From contig JANEZZ010001566.1 of NCBI GenBank assembly GCA_026122225.1, positions 1 to 64,000 of the forward strand: a stretch of 64,000 bases of DNA, written 5' to 3'. A program made the position numbers and the translations under genes. Positions 1-10,261 of the stretch are shown here, in pieces (within the stretch, counting starts at the first letter, position 1; every line of letters begins with the position of its first letter). The notes under the pieces are model-generated. The model had not been told where the DNA came from, did no database searches, and was given only the letters and a program-made list of their open reading frames with translations. The stretch comes from Heloderma charlesbogerti. Taxonomy: Eukaryota; Chordata; Lepidosauria; Squamata; Helodermatidae.

Positions 1-2153
1 TGATTCATCCAACCCGGCGTTTCTCATGATGTACTCTGCATATAAATTAAATCAGCAGGACGACAATATACAGCCTTGTCGTACTCCTTTCCCAATTTTG
101 AACCAACTGGTTGTTCCATGTCCGGTTCTTACTGTTGTTTCTTGACCCTCATACAGGTTTCTCAGGAGACAGGTAAGGTGGTCTGGTACTCCCATCTCTT
201 TAAGAATTTGCCACAGTTTGTTGTGAACCTCAACAACAACATAGTCAATGAAGCAGAAATAGACGTTTTTCTGGAATTCTCTTGCTTTCTCCATGATCCA
301 GCGAATGTTGGTGATTTGATCTCTAGTTCCTCTGCCTCTTCGAAACCCCGCTTGTACTTCCGGTAGTTCTCGGTTCACATACTACTGAAGCCTAGCTTGT
401 AGGATTTTGAGCATAACCTTGCTGGCATGTGAAATGAACGCAATTGTACAGTAGTTTGAACACTCTTTGGCATTGCCCTTCTTTGGAATTGGAATGTAAA
501 CTGACCTTTTTCAGTCTTGTGGCCACTGCTGAGTGTTCCAAATTTGTTGGCATATTGAGTGCAGCACTTTAACAGCATCATCTTTTAGGATTTTAAATAG
601 CTCAGCTGGAATACTGCCATCTCTGCTAGCTTTGTTGTTAGTAATGCTTCCTAAGGCCCACTTGACTTCATTATCTAGGATGTCCGGCTGACGTTCAGTG
701 ACCGCACTATCATGGCTATCAGGGACATTAAGATCTTTCCTGTATAGTTCTTCTGTGTATTCTTTCCACCTCTTCTTAATCTCATCTGCTTCTGTTAGGT
801 CCCTGCCTTTTTTGTCCTTTATCATGCCTGTCTTTGCACAAAACGTTCCCTTGAGATCTCCCATTTTCTTGAAGAGATCTCTAGTCTTTCCCATTCTATT
901 GTTTTCCTCAATTTCTTTGCATTGTTCATTTAAGAAGGCCTTCTTGTCTCTCCTTGCTATTCTCTGGAACTCTGCATTCAGTTGGATATATCTTCGCCTT
1001 TCTCCCTTGCTTTTCCCTTCCCTTCTTTCTTCAGCTACTTGTAAAGCCTCATCAGACAGCCACTTGGCTTTCTTGCATTTCTTTTTCTTTGGGATGGATT
1101 TCGTTGCTGCCTCCTGAACAATGTTACGGACCTCCGTCCATAGTTCCTCAGGCACTCTGTCTATCAGGTCTAATCCCTGAAATCTATTCCTCACCTCCAC
1201 TGTATATTCATAAGGGATATGATTGAGGTCATACCTGAATGGTTTAGTGGTTTTCCCTACGTTCTTCAATTTAAGCCGAAATTTTGCAAGAAGCAGCTCA
1301 TGATCTGAGCCACAGTCAGCTCCAGGTCTTGTTTTTACTGACCGTATAGAGCTTCTTCATCTTTGGCTGCAAAGGACATAATCAATCTGATTTCGATATT
1401 GACCATCTGGTGATGTCCATGTGTAGAGTCGCCTCTTGTGCTGTTGGAAAAGAGTGTTTGCTATGATCAGTGTGTTCTCTGGGCAAAACTCTATTAGCCT
1501 TTGTCCTGCTTCATTTTGTACACCAAGGCCATGCCTGCCTGTTATCCCGGTGATTTCTTGACTTCCTACTTTAGCATTCCAATCCCCTATAACGAAGAGG
1601 ACATCTTGTTTTGGTGTTAGTTCTAGAAGGTGTTGTGGGTCTTCAACCTCTACATCTTTGGCCTCAGTGGCTGGGGCATAGACTTGAATTACTGTGAAGT
1701 TGAATGGTTTGCCTTGGATTCGTACTGAGATCATTCTATCATTTTTGAGATTGTACCCCAGGACTGCTTTTTCCACCCTTTTATTGACTATGAGAGCTAC
1801 TCCATTTCTTCTAAGGGATTCTTGCCCACAGTTGTAGATATAATGGTCACCTGAATTAAATTTGCCCATGCCTGTCCATTTTAGTTCGCTGATTCCCAAG
1901 ATGTCGATGTTCAATCACACGATCTCATGTTTGACCACCTCCAGCTTACCTTGATTCATTGATCTTACATTCCAGGTTCCTAAACAATATTGTTCTTTAC
2001 GCATCGGACTTTCTTTTCGCCACCAGACACATCCACAGCTGACTGTCCTTTCGGCTTTGGCCCAGCCGCTTCACTCTTTCTGGCGCTACTTGGAAATTCC
2101 CTCTGCTCTTCCCCAGTAGTATATTGGACACCTTCCAACCTGAGGGGCTCATC

Positions 2154-3111
2154 TAGGGGTGTCCGAGAATTCCACCACGGATCTCGGTGAGGCCAAATGC
2201 CAGTGCATTCGGCCCCCCGAATTCTGTGGCAGAACAGCCTGCCACCCCCCTGCCCCCCTGCGGATCCCCCCCCCAGGACGAGACTTACCTGGGGTGGATC
2301 TTCCGGGCAGCGGTGGCTCCGGCGGTGGCTCCGGCGGTGGCGGCTGGTCTTCTGACCAGCTGCCGCCGCCGCCATTTGCAGTCTTGTAAAAAAAAAAAGA
2401 CATCATAGGCTACGTAAAGATTTACGTAGCCTATCATGGCTAGGTTTTAAAAAAAAAAACACGACGTGGGTTTAAAAAACTGGCTGGGTGGGTTTAAAAA
2501 AAACAAAAAAACACTTATGCAAATAGCAGCGGCTACGGCCGCTACCATGTGCGTTCCTTATTTTTCACCGTCTGAATCTACGTAAATATTTATGTAGACT
2601 ATGGCGGCGAAAATTAAGGGGAATGCAATTAGCGTAGCGGGCACTATTTGCGTCCCTTTTTGAGTCGCCGTTTTAGCCTACATAAATCTTTACGTAGGCT
2701 AAAACGGCAAATCAAAAAGGGACACAAGTAGCGCCTGCTACACTATTTGCGTTCCCCTTTATTTTCGCCATCATAGTCTACGTAAATATTTACGTAGATT
2801 CAGATGGCGAAAAATAAGCAACGCAAATGGCGGCGGCCATAGCCGACGCCATTTGCGTACGCGGTTTTTTTGGGGTTTTTTACGCAGAGCCCTCTGCGGC
2901 TGGAAATCCAGCTGCGGATGGCTCTGGCCTGGCTGGGCCTGGTGAGCTGCTCCGCAGAGCTGTCGCAGAGCACAGCCGGCAGCGGAGGATTCCGGGGGGG
3001 AGGAACGGAGCACCTCCCCCCCCATCGAGGATTCCGGGGGAAGGGACGGAATGCCTCCCCCCCCACCATCAACATAATCCGCAACAGGTAAGTGACTTTC
3101 GTACATCCCTA
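2154..3111. mobile_element. Palindromic non-autonomous hAT-like element, copy A (complete)
   Basis: It begins TAGGGGTG and ends CATCCCTA, with an exact 8-bp TSD GGCTCATC at 2146-2153 and 3112-3119. The 8-bp TSD and short TAGGG-type ends indicate the hAT superfamily; no transposase is present. GC-rich flanks (2160-2390 and 2880-3075) enclose a ~350-bp nested palindrome. The right flank holds two tandem ~50-bp units of the GAGGATTCCGGGGG type. Splice-donor-like CAGGTAAGT sequences face outward at both ends: minus strand 2283-2291 and plus strand 3085-3093. The element is inserted into BovB and is therefore younger than that copy. Confidence 0.85.
2514..2861. repeat. Nested palindrome core of copy A
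   Basis: The centre is at 2687/2688, where TTTTAGCCTACATAAA (2671-2686) pairs with 2689-2704 at 15 of 16 positions. Moving outward, the arms match in order: a GTCCCTTTTTGA-type spacer, a GCAATTAGCG/CTATTTGCG block, a GGGGAA spacer, a CTACGTAAATATTTACGTAG-type module, a CTTATTTTTC spacer and a GCAAATGGCGGCGGC-type module. The TACGTA and GCAAATGG modules are themselves palindromic, so the structure is a palindrome made of palindromes. A separate perfect 14-bp-arm palindrome lies outside it at 2405-2434. Arms carry scattered substitutions, showing age. Confidence 0.85.
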
Positions 3112-3295
3112 GGCTCATCTTCCGGCGTCATCTCTTTTAGCCTTGTGATACATTCCATGGGGTTTTCTTGGCAAGAATACTGGAGTGGGTTGCCATTTCC
3201 TTCTCCAGTGGACCACATTTTGTCAGAACTCTCTGCCATGACCTGTCCTTCTTGGGTGGCCCTGCATGGCATAGCTTATGGCTTCACTGAGTTAT

Positions 3296-3564
3296 GCAAG
3301 CTAGGCTTCAGCAGTATGTGAACCAAGAACTACTGGAAGTACAAGGTGGGTTTCGAAGAGGCAGAGGAACTAGAGATCAAATTGCCAACAATCGCTGGAT
3401 CATGGAGAAAGCAAGAGAATTCCTGAAAAATTGGGAAAGGAGTACAACAAGGCTGTATATTGTCACCCTGCTTATTTAATTTATATGTAGAGTACATCAT
3501 GAGAAATGCCGGGTTGGATGAATCACAGGTCGGAATTAAGATTGCCGGGAGAATTATCAACAAT
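3296..3564 (+). mobile_element. BovB fragment in inverted orientation, internally deleted
   Basis: Plus-strand sequence matches BovB RT: first the ELLEVQGGFRRGRGTRDQIA region, then a jump near 3425 to the KIGKGV and EYIMRNAGLDES regions, skipping motif A and the segment up to motif B. It abuts the 5' end of the minus-strand BovB at about 3300, where a short GCAAGCT sequence is shared by both. It ends abruptly at 3564 against palindromic copy B. The head-to-head arrangement could come from inversion during target-primed reverse transcription or from later rearrangement. It has no coding capacity. Confidence 0.85.
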
Positions 3565-3955
3565 ATTTATGTAGGCTAGAACGGTGAAAAATAGGGAAAG
3601 CAAATGGTGGCCGCTGTAGCCACTGCCATTTGCGTATGCCATTTTTTGGGGGGGGTTGCCGCGATAGGCTATGTAAATACTTACGTAGCCTATCACGGCA
3701 GCCTGGCTGGACGCAAATGGCGGCCGCTATGGCGGCCACCATTTGCATCCGCAGCAGCCCATCCGCAGCCGGAACTCCGGCTGTGGACGGCCCTGGCCAG
3801 CTGCTCCGCGGAGCCGCCACGGAGCGGAGCCGGCCAGGCAGGATTCCGGGGGAGAAGACCAGATCGCCTCCCCCGCCCCGTTGAGGATTCCGGGGGGAGG
3901 GATGGAGCGCCTCCCCCCCACCGCGAAAAATTCTGCGAAAAGGTGAGTTCCATAC
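3565..3955. mobile_element. Palindromic hAT-like element, copy B (left-truncated)
   Basis: It shares the modules of copy A: half a TACGTA-type palindrome at the left edge, GCAAATGGTGGCC and GCAAATGGCGGCC palindromes, a palindrome around a TACGTAGCCTATC motif near 3665-3700, two GAGGATTCCGGGGG-type units and the end CATCCCTA. The left part is missing, so no TSD can be tested. The outward-facing donor-like AAGGTGAGT is kept at 3940-3948. Confidence 0.8.
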
Positions 3956-4554
3956 ATCCCTACACCAAGTTATGCTTTGGTAAGGAAATTAGCGGCATTC
4001 TTGGTGAAGCTGAGCTCCAGGCCTAAAAGCAGTTTTCAAGAGTCTTCCCAAGGCTTGAAGCATACACACACACACACACAGAGGAGGGGAGGCTACAATT
4101 TCTACAAAGAACCTCTACAAGCAATATACCTTTCCTTGGGCTGAAGCCCTTTCCTGCAGACAGGAACTAGTGTGTGTTGCAATTCCTGGTCTCAGGTGAA
4201 GAGGAAGGAAAGCAGAGAGCCTGGACTGGGGAGGAAAAGCACTCACTGTTGGTGTTAGCACTTTGCTCTGGCAAGCAAGGAGCTTAGTGATTTCAGCACT
4301 GAGCCTTTCCTCTGGGAGGAGAGACTCTGAGTGATTTCAGCAGCAGTGTGGCACCTTACCCTGCAGTGATTTCAACAGCATGCCCCCCCCCCACACACAC
4401 ACACACCTCTGGGAAGTGAAGGACTCAGGACTGCCCCAACCTGAGGCTTCTTATACAGATCAGAGAAAGGCAGTGACATCACAACTCTGAAGAGCCAGAC
4501 ACTGCTCATAGGCACTGGAAACGGTGCTGCTTGCTATGGGAAAAAGACTGAGTT
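3956..4554. other. Non-coding stretch with CA microsatellites
   Basis: No gene or recognised transposon is visible. Short CA runs lie near 4062-4079 and 4391-4405, the second next to a C run. The rest is plain, moderately GC-balanced sequence that may contain old repeats I cannot name. Confidence 0.5.
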
Positions 4555-4564
4555 GGCCTGCCAT

Positions 4565-7500
4565 GTTGTTGTTGTTGTTCAGTCGTTCAGTCGTGTCCGA
4601 CTCTTTGTGACCCCATGGACCATAGCACGCCAGGCCTTCCTGTCCTGCGTTCTCTCCCGGAGCGTGCTCAAGTTCATATTCATTGCATCCGTGATGCTAT
4701 CTAGCCATCTCATCCTCTGCCGTCCCCTTCTCCTTTGGCCTTCAGTCTTTCCCAGCATCAGGGTCTTTTCCAGGGAGTTTTCTCTTCGCATTAGGTGGCC
4801 AAAATATTGGAGCTTCAGCTTCATTATCTGTCCTTCCAATGAGCACTCAGGGTTGATTTCCTTTAGGATGGACTGATTTGACCTCCTTGCAGACCAGGGG
4901 ACTCGTAAGAGTCTTCTCCAGCACCACAGTTCGAAAGCATCGATTCTTCGGCGCTCAGCCTTCCTTATAGTCCAGCTCTCACAGCCATACATTACTACTG
5001 GGAAAACCATAGCTTTGATTAGACGGACCTTTGTCGGCAAGGTGATGTCTCTGCTTCTTACTATGTTGTCTAGGTTGGCCATAGCTTTCCTCCCAAGGAG
5101 CAAGCGTCTTTTAATTTCATGGCTACAGTCACCGTCTGCGGTGATCTTGGAGCCCAAGAAAGTAAAATCTGTCACTGCTTCCATTTCTTCCCCTTCTATA
5201 TGCCAGGAAGTGATGGGGCCAGATGCCATGATCTTAGTTTTTTTAATGTTGAGTTTCAAACCAGCTTTTGCACTCTCCTCTTTCACCCTCAACAAGAGGC
5301 TCTTGAGATCCTCTTCACTTTCTGCCATTAGGGTGGTATCGTCTGCATATCGGAGGTTGTTGATAATTCTCCCAGCAATCTTAATTCCGACCTCTGATTC
5401 ATCCAACCTGGCATTTCTCATGATGTACTCTGCATATAAGTTAAATAAGCAGGGTGACAATATGCAGCCTTGTCGTACTCCTTTCCCAATTTTGAACCAA
5501 TCGGTTGTTCCATGTCTGGTTCTTACTGTTGCTTCTTGACCCTCGTACAGGTTTCTCAGGAGACAGGTAAGGTGGTCTGGTACTCCCATCACTTTCAGAA
5601 TTTGCCACAGTTTGTTGTGATCCACACAATCAAAGGCTTTAGCGTAGTCAATGAAGCAGAAATAGACGTTTTTCTGGAATTCTCTTGCTTTCTCCATGAT
5701 GCAGCGAATGTTGGCGATTTGATCTCTAGTTCCTCTGCCTCTTCGAAACCCAGCTTGTACTTCCGGTAGTTCTCGGTTCGCATACTGCTGAAGCCTAGCT
5801 TGTAGGATTTTGAGCATCACCTTGCTGGCATGTGAAATGAGCGCAATTGTGCGGTAGTTTGAACACTCTTTGGCGTTGCCCTTCTTTGGAATTGGAATGT
5901 AAACTGACCTTTTCCAGTCTTGTGGCCACTGTTGAGTGTTCCAGATTTGTTGGCATATTGAATGCAGCACTTTAACAGCATCATCTTTTAGGATTTTAAA
6001 TAGCTCGGCTGGAATACTGTCACCTCCGCTAGCTTTGTTGTTACTAATGCTTCCTAAGGCCCACTTGACTTCACTCTCGAGGATGTCCGGCTCAAGTTCA
6101 GTGACCGCACTATCATGGCTATCAGGGACATTCAGATCTTTCCTGTATAGTTCTTCTGTGTATTCTTGCCACCTCTTCTTAATCTCATCTGCTTCTGTTA
6201 GGTCCCTGCCTTCTTTGTCCTTTATCATGCCCGTCTTTGCACAAAACGTTCCCTTGAGATCTCCAATTTTCTTGAAGAGATCTCTAGTCTTTCCCATTCT
6301 GTTGTTTTCCTCGTTTCTTTGCATTGTTCATTTAAGAAGGCCTTCTTGTCTCTCCTTGCTATTCTCTGGAACTCTGCATTCAGTTGGGTATATCTTCCCC
6401 TTTCTCCCTTGCTTTTCGCTTCCCTTCTTTCGTGAGCTACTTGTAAAGCCTCATCAGACAGCCACTTGGCTTTCTTGCATTTCTTTTTCTTTGGGATGGA
6501 TTTCGTTGCTGCCTCCTGAACAATGTTACGGACCTCCGTCCATAGTTCCTCAGGCACTCTGTCTATCAGGTCTAATCCCTGAAATCTATTCCTCACCTCC
6601 ACTGTATATTCATCAGGGATATGATTTAGGTCATACCTGAACGGTTTAGTGGTTTTCCCGACATTCTTCAATTTAAGCCGAAATTTTGCAAGAAGCAGCT
6701 CATGATCTGAGCCACAGTCAGCTCCAGGTCTTGTTTTTACTGACTGTATGGAGCTTCTCCATCTTTGGCTGCAAAGGACATAATCAATCTGATTTCGATA
6801 TTGACCATCTGGTGACGTCCATGTGTAGAGTCGCCTCTTGTGCTGTTGGAAAAGAGTGTTTGCTATGATCAGCATGTTCTCTTGGCAAAACTCTATTAGC
6901 TTTTGTCCTGCTTCATTTTGTACACCAAGGCCATGCCTGCCTGTTATCCCGGTGATTTCTTGACTTCCTACTTTAGCATTCCAATCCCCTATGATGAAGA
7001 GGACATCTTTTTTGGGTGTTAGTTCTAGAAGGTGTTGTAGGTCTTCATAGAACCGATCAACCTCAGCTTCTTCGGCCTCAGTGGTTGGGGCATAGACTTG
7101 AATTACTGTGATGTTGAATGGTTTGCCTTGGATTCGTACTGAGATCATTCTATCATTTTTAAGATTGTACCCCAGTACTGCTTTTCCCACCCTTTTGTTG
7201 ACTATGAGTGCTACTCCATTTCTTCTAAGGGATTCCTGCCCACAATAGTAGATATGATGGTCACCTGAATTAAATTCGCCCATGCCTGTCCATTTTAGTT
7301 CGCTGATTCCCAAGATGTCAATGTTCAATCTTGCCATCTCATGTTTGACCACCTCCAGCTTACCTTGATTCATTGATCTGACATTCCAGGTTCCTAAACA
7401 ATATTGTTCTTTACAGCATCGGATTTTCTTTTCACCACCAGACACATCCACAGCTGAGTGTCCTTTCGGGTTTGGCCCAGCCGCTTCACTCTTTCTGGCG

Positions 7501-7658
7501 CTACTTGGAAATACCCTCTGCTCTTCCCCAGTAGCATATTGGACACCTTCCGACCTGAGGGGCTCATCTTCCGGCGTCATCTCTTTTAGCCTTGTGATAC
7601 GTTCCATGGGGTTTTCTTGGCAAGAATACTGGAGTGGGTTGCCATTTCCTTCTCCAAA
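4565..7658 (-). mobile_element. BovB LINE, near full length, with target-site duplication
   Basis: The 3' end is at 4565 with a (GTT)n/(AAC)n tail and the BovB terminal motif. The 5' end is at 7658 in the conserved GGAGAAGGAAATGGCAACCC start. A 10-bp TSD, GGCCTGCCAT, flanks it at 4555-4564 and 7659-7668. The ~3.1-kb length is close to known BovB elements. Endonuclease and RT are complete apart from one frameshift. Its sequence is very close to the copy at 23381-24393. Relative to copy 1 it lacks some 5'UTR. Confidence 0.96.
4579..7607 (-). pseudogene. BovB endonuclease/reverse transcriptase ORF, one frameshift
   Basis: The enzyme nicks target DNA and copies element RNA by target-primed reverse transcription in the nucleus. 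The in-frame ATG at 7607 starts MERITRLKEM; the open frame continues upstream without a better start. Endonuclease motifs follow in order: GTWNVRSM, ELKWTG (catalytic Glu), VYAPT, GDWNAKVG, QIDYVL and GSDHELL. RT motifs are FIDYAKAFDCVDH (A), GVRQGCILSPCLFNLY (B) and RYADDTTLM (C, YADD). A CESWTIRKAERR-type C-terminal region and an end in RTRLND follow. The two frames (7607-6225 and 6324-4579) overlap. Compared with the paralogue at 920, one base is missing near 6312 (CCTCGTTTC versus CCTCAATTTC). That is the only disruption I find. Automated annotation often calls such ORFs craniofacial development protein 2-like. Confidence 0.93.
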
Positions 7659-7668
7659 GGCCTGCCAT

Positions 7669-8083
7669 CCCATATAACAAAAGCAGGTGCTTGGGGATGC
7701 TGGCTATATTTGGCAGAAAGAAAAGTCCTACTTAGTATCTCTTATTCGCTTAGCAAAAGATAACCTTGCATCTTAATGACTGTCTTGAAGACAGGTGTCA
7801 AGGCTGGAGTTCCAACAATAGGGGCATATTGCTGGTGGTTGGCTAGGTAACTTACCGGATATCACTCTTGCGATCCAGCACATTCACGTTTTTGCTGAAT
7901 CTTTGCCTCCCTTGGGGGAATGCATTTTAAACAGTCCAAAACTGAATTGCTTGATCTAGTCTTGCACGTTGCTCTCAACCCCATTCCTGTGCCTTTCTCC
8001 CACCTTTGCTGAGGCTGGGCTGGGGATGAAGATGCCTGGCTTTGTGGCTGTGTGTCTCAAAATGGAGTCAGTGCTGTTCTCTC
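7669..8083. other. Non-coding interval, nothing recognised
   Basis: Between the BovB and the ORF1-only fragment I see no conserved reading frame, SINE head or terminal repeat. The open frame starting near 7969 is chance sequence that continues into the inserted ORF1 fragment. Confidence 0.5.
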
Positions 8084-8095
8084 AAAAGAGAGTTA

Positions 8096-9057
8096 ATGAC
8101 AAGATTATGCTCTTTCCTGATTATACTAAAGAAATCGTTGACAGAAGAAGGCAATTCACCAGGGCGAGAAGTCTGGCAAAGCAAATTAACCTGCAATATC
8201 ATATTAAATATCCAGCTACATTTTGCATTCTTTTTGAAGGCCGGATGAGAAGATTTTTGGACCCTGATGCTGCAGAATCGTTTTTATTGGTATTAAATTT
8301 GAAACAAACGAACCAATTCTCTCAGCCTCTGGAGTTGGAATTTAGCCATGTTTATTGTTCTTTTGAACTGCTGTTTGGGCTATAGCTGATAAGATGTCTA
8401 GGCAGTATGCCAGAGTAAATGTTTGCATATTTCTGTTTTCTTTCTCCTTTTTTGTGTTATATTGTAATAAAATGCCTATTTGTGTGTGTATCTGTGTGTA
8501 CATATATAAATATATTTTAGATATGATATTACTTAAAATATACAAATATTTGCTTTTGTTTTTTATCTTTTTCTTAAACTTTTTCTCTTTTTATTATTAT
8601 TATTAATAATAATATCATTATGGGATTATTATTATTACTATTTCTTGTTGGCTAAACCTTTAATGTTTATTAATACGCCTTAACTGAATGGTAATATATG
8701 GCCAATGGAAATGGACTGTTTGCTCCCATTCCTTTACTACAAGACTGAGGTTATACAATGAAAGATAAGGTTTACAGTTTGCGGTGCAGCGGACTGAAGA
8801 TTTAATAGTACTTGCAATGTCTGGAAGAATGCTGTATAGGTATAATCTGCAATTGGACTTGTATTTAGATATTTGGTTTGTTGTTATTGACGTTTAATAT
8901 AACCTCCCCCTTTTTTTCCCCTTTTCCTTCTTTTGCTGTGGAAATGTTTAATATATTTCCCCTCAGAATACTGTAATGCTGGAAACTGAAGATTCTGATT
9001 ATGTTGTTGGTAGTGTTTATTTCATTTATAAAAATAAAATAAAAATAGGTTTTTTTA
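8096..9057 (+). mobile_element. ORF1-only L1 relative (HAL1-like), 5'-truncated copy
   Basis: A 12-bp TSD, AAAAGAGAGTTA, lies at 8084-8095 and 9058-9069. The insert opens inside ORF1 at DKIMLFPDYTKE and continues through RRRQF and KYPATFCI, the L1 ORF1p C-terminal domain. It runs directly into ~670 bp of AT-rich 3'UTR without any ORF2. The last ~50 bases before the tail closely match the 3' end of the full-length copy at 25856-27786. Two copies with the same ORF1-to-3'UTR junction support a real ORF1-only family rather than a private deletion. Confidence 0.85.
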
Positions 9058-9162
9058 AAAAGAGAGTTACTTCGTAACACAGCTATAAAGCACATTTTAC
9101 ACATTTCCATGCTTTTAAACCCTCATAGCATGTTTTGAGTTATTCATGTATTATGCAATTGA

Positions 9163-9232
9163 CAGTGCAATCCTATAGATGTCTGCTCAGAATTCAATGA
9201 GGCTGACTCTGAAGTAAGTGTGTATAGGATTG
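9163..9232. repeat. Short MITE with GCAATCCTATA ends
   Basis: It begins CAGTGCAATCCTATA and ends TATAGGATTGCAG, with the TACTCAGAA/GAAGTAAGT interior seen again at 13528-13682 and near 12591. This is a small palindromic DNA element without coding sequence. No clear TSD was resolved. Confidence 0.55.
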
Positions 9233-9297
9233 CAGCCTGCATTTGCTTTTCCAGAGATGTTGTTCAATTGCATAATTTGCCTAAGGCATGGACTTAC

Positions 9298-9342
9298 AAT
9301 ATATAATATTATAATATTTATAATATTATATATTATATAATC
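9298..9342. repeat. AT-only palindromic tract
   Basis: About 45 bases of A and T made of repeated TATAATATTATA units that read nearly the same on both strands. It is likely cruciform-prone and polymorphic. No flanking TSD is evident. Confidence 0.6.
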
Positions 9343-9574
9343 TGTTTCAGGCTTTAAAGATTCGTTTCAAAGTAGGAGACTTGACCCCGCACTAATGCAA
9401 ATCCTAGAAGGCAGAAGGCCAATGGATGCCACCCCAAACATTCAATAGCAATAATAAAATAGGAGCAAACAATTAAAATTCTTCAACTGGACTCCAGCAG
9501 TCAGTCAATCAATCAATTAACAGTTTCAGTTAAAAGAAGATTCAAACATGGCCCCATGTAGAAGCAGTCAGTGA

Positions 9575-9795
9575 GGGAGCCCATCCTAATGCGAAGAGAA
9601 AACTCACTGGAAAAGACCCTGATGCTGGGAAAGATTGAAAGCAAAACGGCAGAGGATGAGATGGCTAGATGGCATCACCGATGCAATGAATATGAACTTG
9701 AGCTCACTTCGGGAGAGAGTGGAGGACAGGAAGGCCTGGTCCATGGGGTCACGAAGAGTCGGACACAACTTATCAACTGAACAACAACAACAACA
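9575..9795 (+). mobile_element. BovB 3' fragment, plus strand
   Basis: This is the last ~200 bp of BovB. It encodes a MRRENSLEKTLMLGKIE piece and ends near VTKSRTQLIN, followed by the (AAC)n tail. It is 5'-truncated as usual for LINEs. The frame is interrupted relative to the copy at 4579, with a lost segment around KAWRAMV. Confidence 0.9.
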
Positions 9796-10260
9796 CTTCA
9801 GACTGCAGATGGGGGTTATAACTCTTGAGTGCTCCCATGCTAAAAAAAATAAATGAATTCCATGCAATGAAAGAAAAACTTAGCATATTGGGCTCTAGCC
9901 CAGCCACCTAATGTGCTGGTTTTCTATTTGCAGAGAGTTTTAAAATAGGGGAGAATTTAAAATGTGATTCCCCCATCTTCAATCTGAAGTGGTGCAGTCC
10001 ATTTCCCCATTTCCACGTTTATTGTCTGCAAATTACGCTATTTTATTTAAATATGTGTATATATTTTATGCATGGCAGTAACAAATCTGTGGGGTGGGGT
10101 TAACCCAATTTTGTCCCTCTATAGCAGGGGCAGGAAATGTGCAGCACCCACAGCCGCGCCCCCCCCCGTGTGGTCCCCGCCACCCCCCAAAATTTGGGGG
10201 CAAACAAAATGCCATCTGTAGCTGCTACAGAGTCCCCAAAAGGCCAAAATTAGCAGCTCC
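9796..10260. other. Upstream flank, nothing recognised
   Basis: This is AT-rich then C-rich non-coding sequence leading to the CpG island. A short AT-rich run occurs at 10030-10075 and a C/A homopolymer mixture at 10150-10200. No exon evidence. Confidence 0.45.
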
Positions 10261-10261
10261 A

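Larger units (their letters stand above)
1..3300 (-). mobile_element. BovB (RTE-clade) LINE, decayed, interrupted by a hAT-like element
   Basis: On the minus strand, broken frames match the BovB endonuclease/reverse transcriptase (RT): RT pieces at 52-378, the linker at 511-1269 and endonuclease pieces at 1357-1914. RT motif A is damaged: FIDY runs directly into a short garbled stretch before HNKLWQ, so the AKAFDCVD catalytic part is missing. The 5' end extends further upstream (to about 3300) than in the copy at 4565-7658 and carries the 5'UTR motif seen in ruminant BovB (GGACAGGTCATGGCAGAGAG). The element runs off the window's left edge, so its 3' tail is not seen. A 958-bp hAT-like element sits at 2154-3111. 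Removing it and one 8-bp repeat restores the order seen near 7560-7580. The protein is inactive. Confidence 0.93.

Noticed and set aside
2149..2406. Proline/glycine-rich open frames on both strands in the GC-rich flank of palindromic copy A
   Set aside because: Open on several frames because the sequence is GC-rich and repetitive; not conserved in frame between copies A, C and D.
2400..2860. CRISPR array suggested by repeated ~30-bp palindromic units
   Set aside because: Units are inverted rather than direct repeats with fixed spacers, the genome is vertebrate, and the block is bounded by transposon ends and TSDs.
4579..7607. Host gene 'craniofacial development protein 2-like'
   Set aside because: This is a common automated label for BovB ORFs; TSD, poly tail and multiple copies show it is a LINE.
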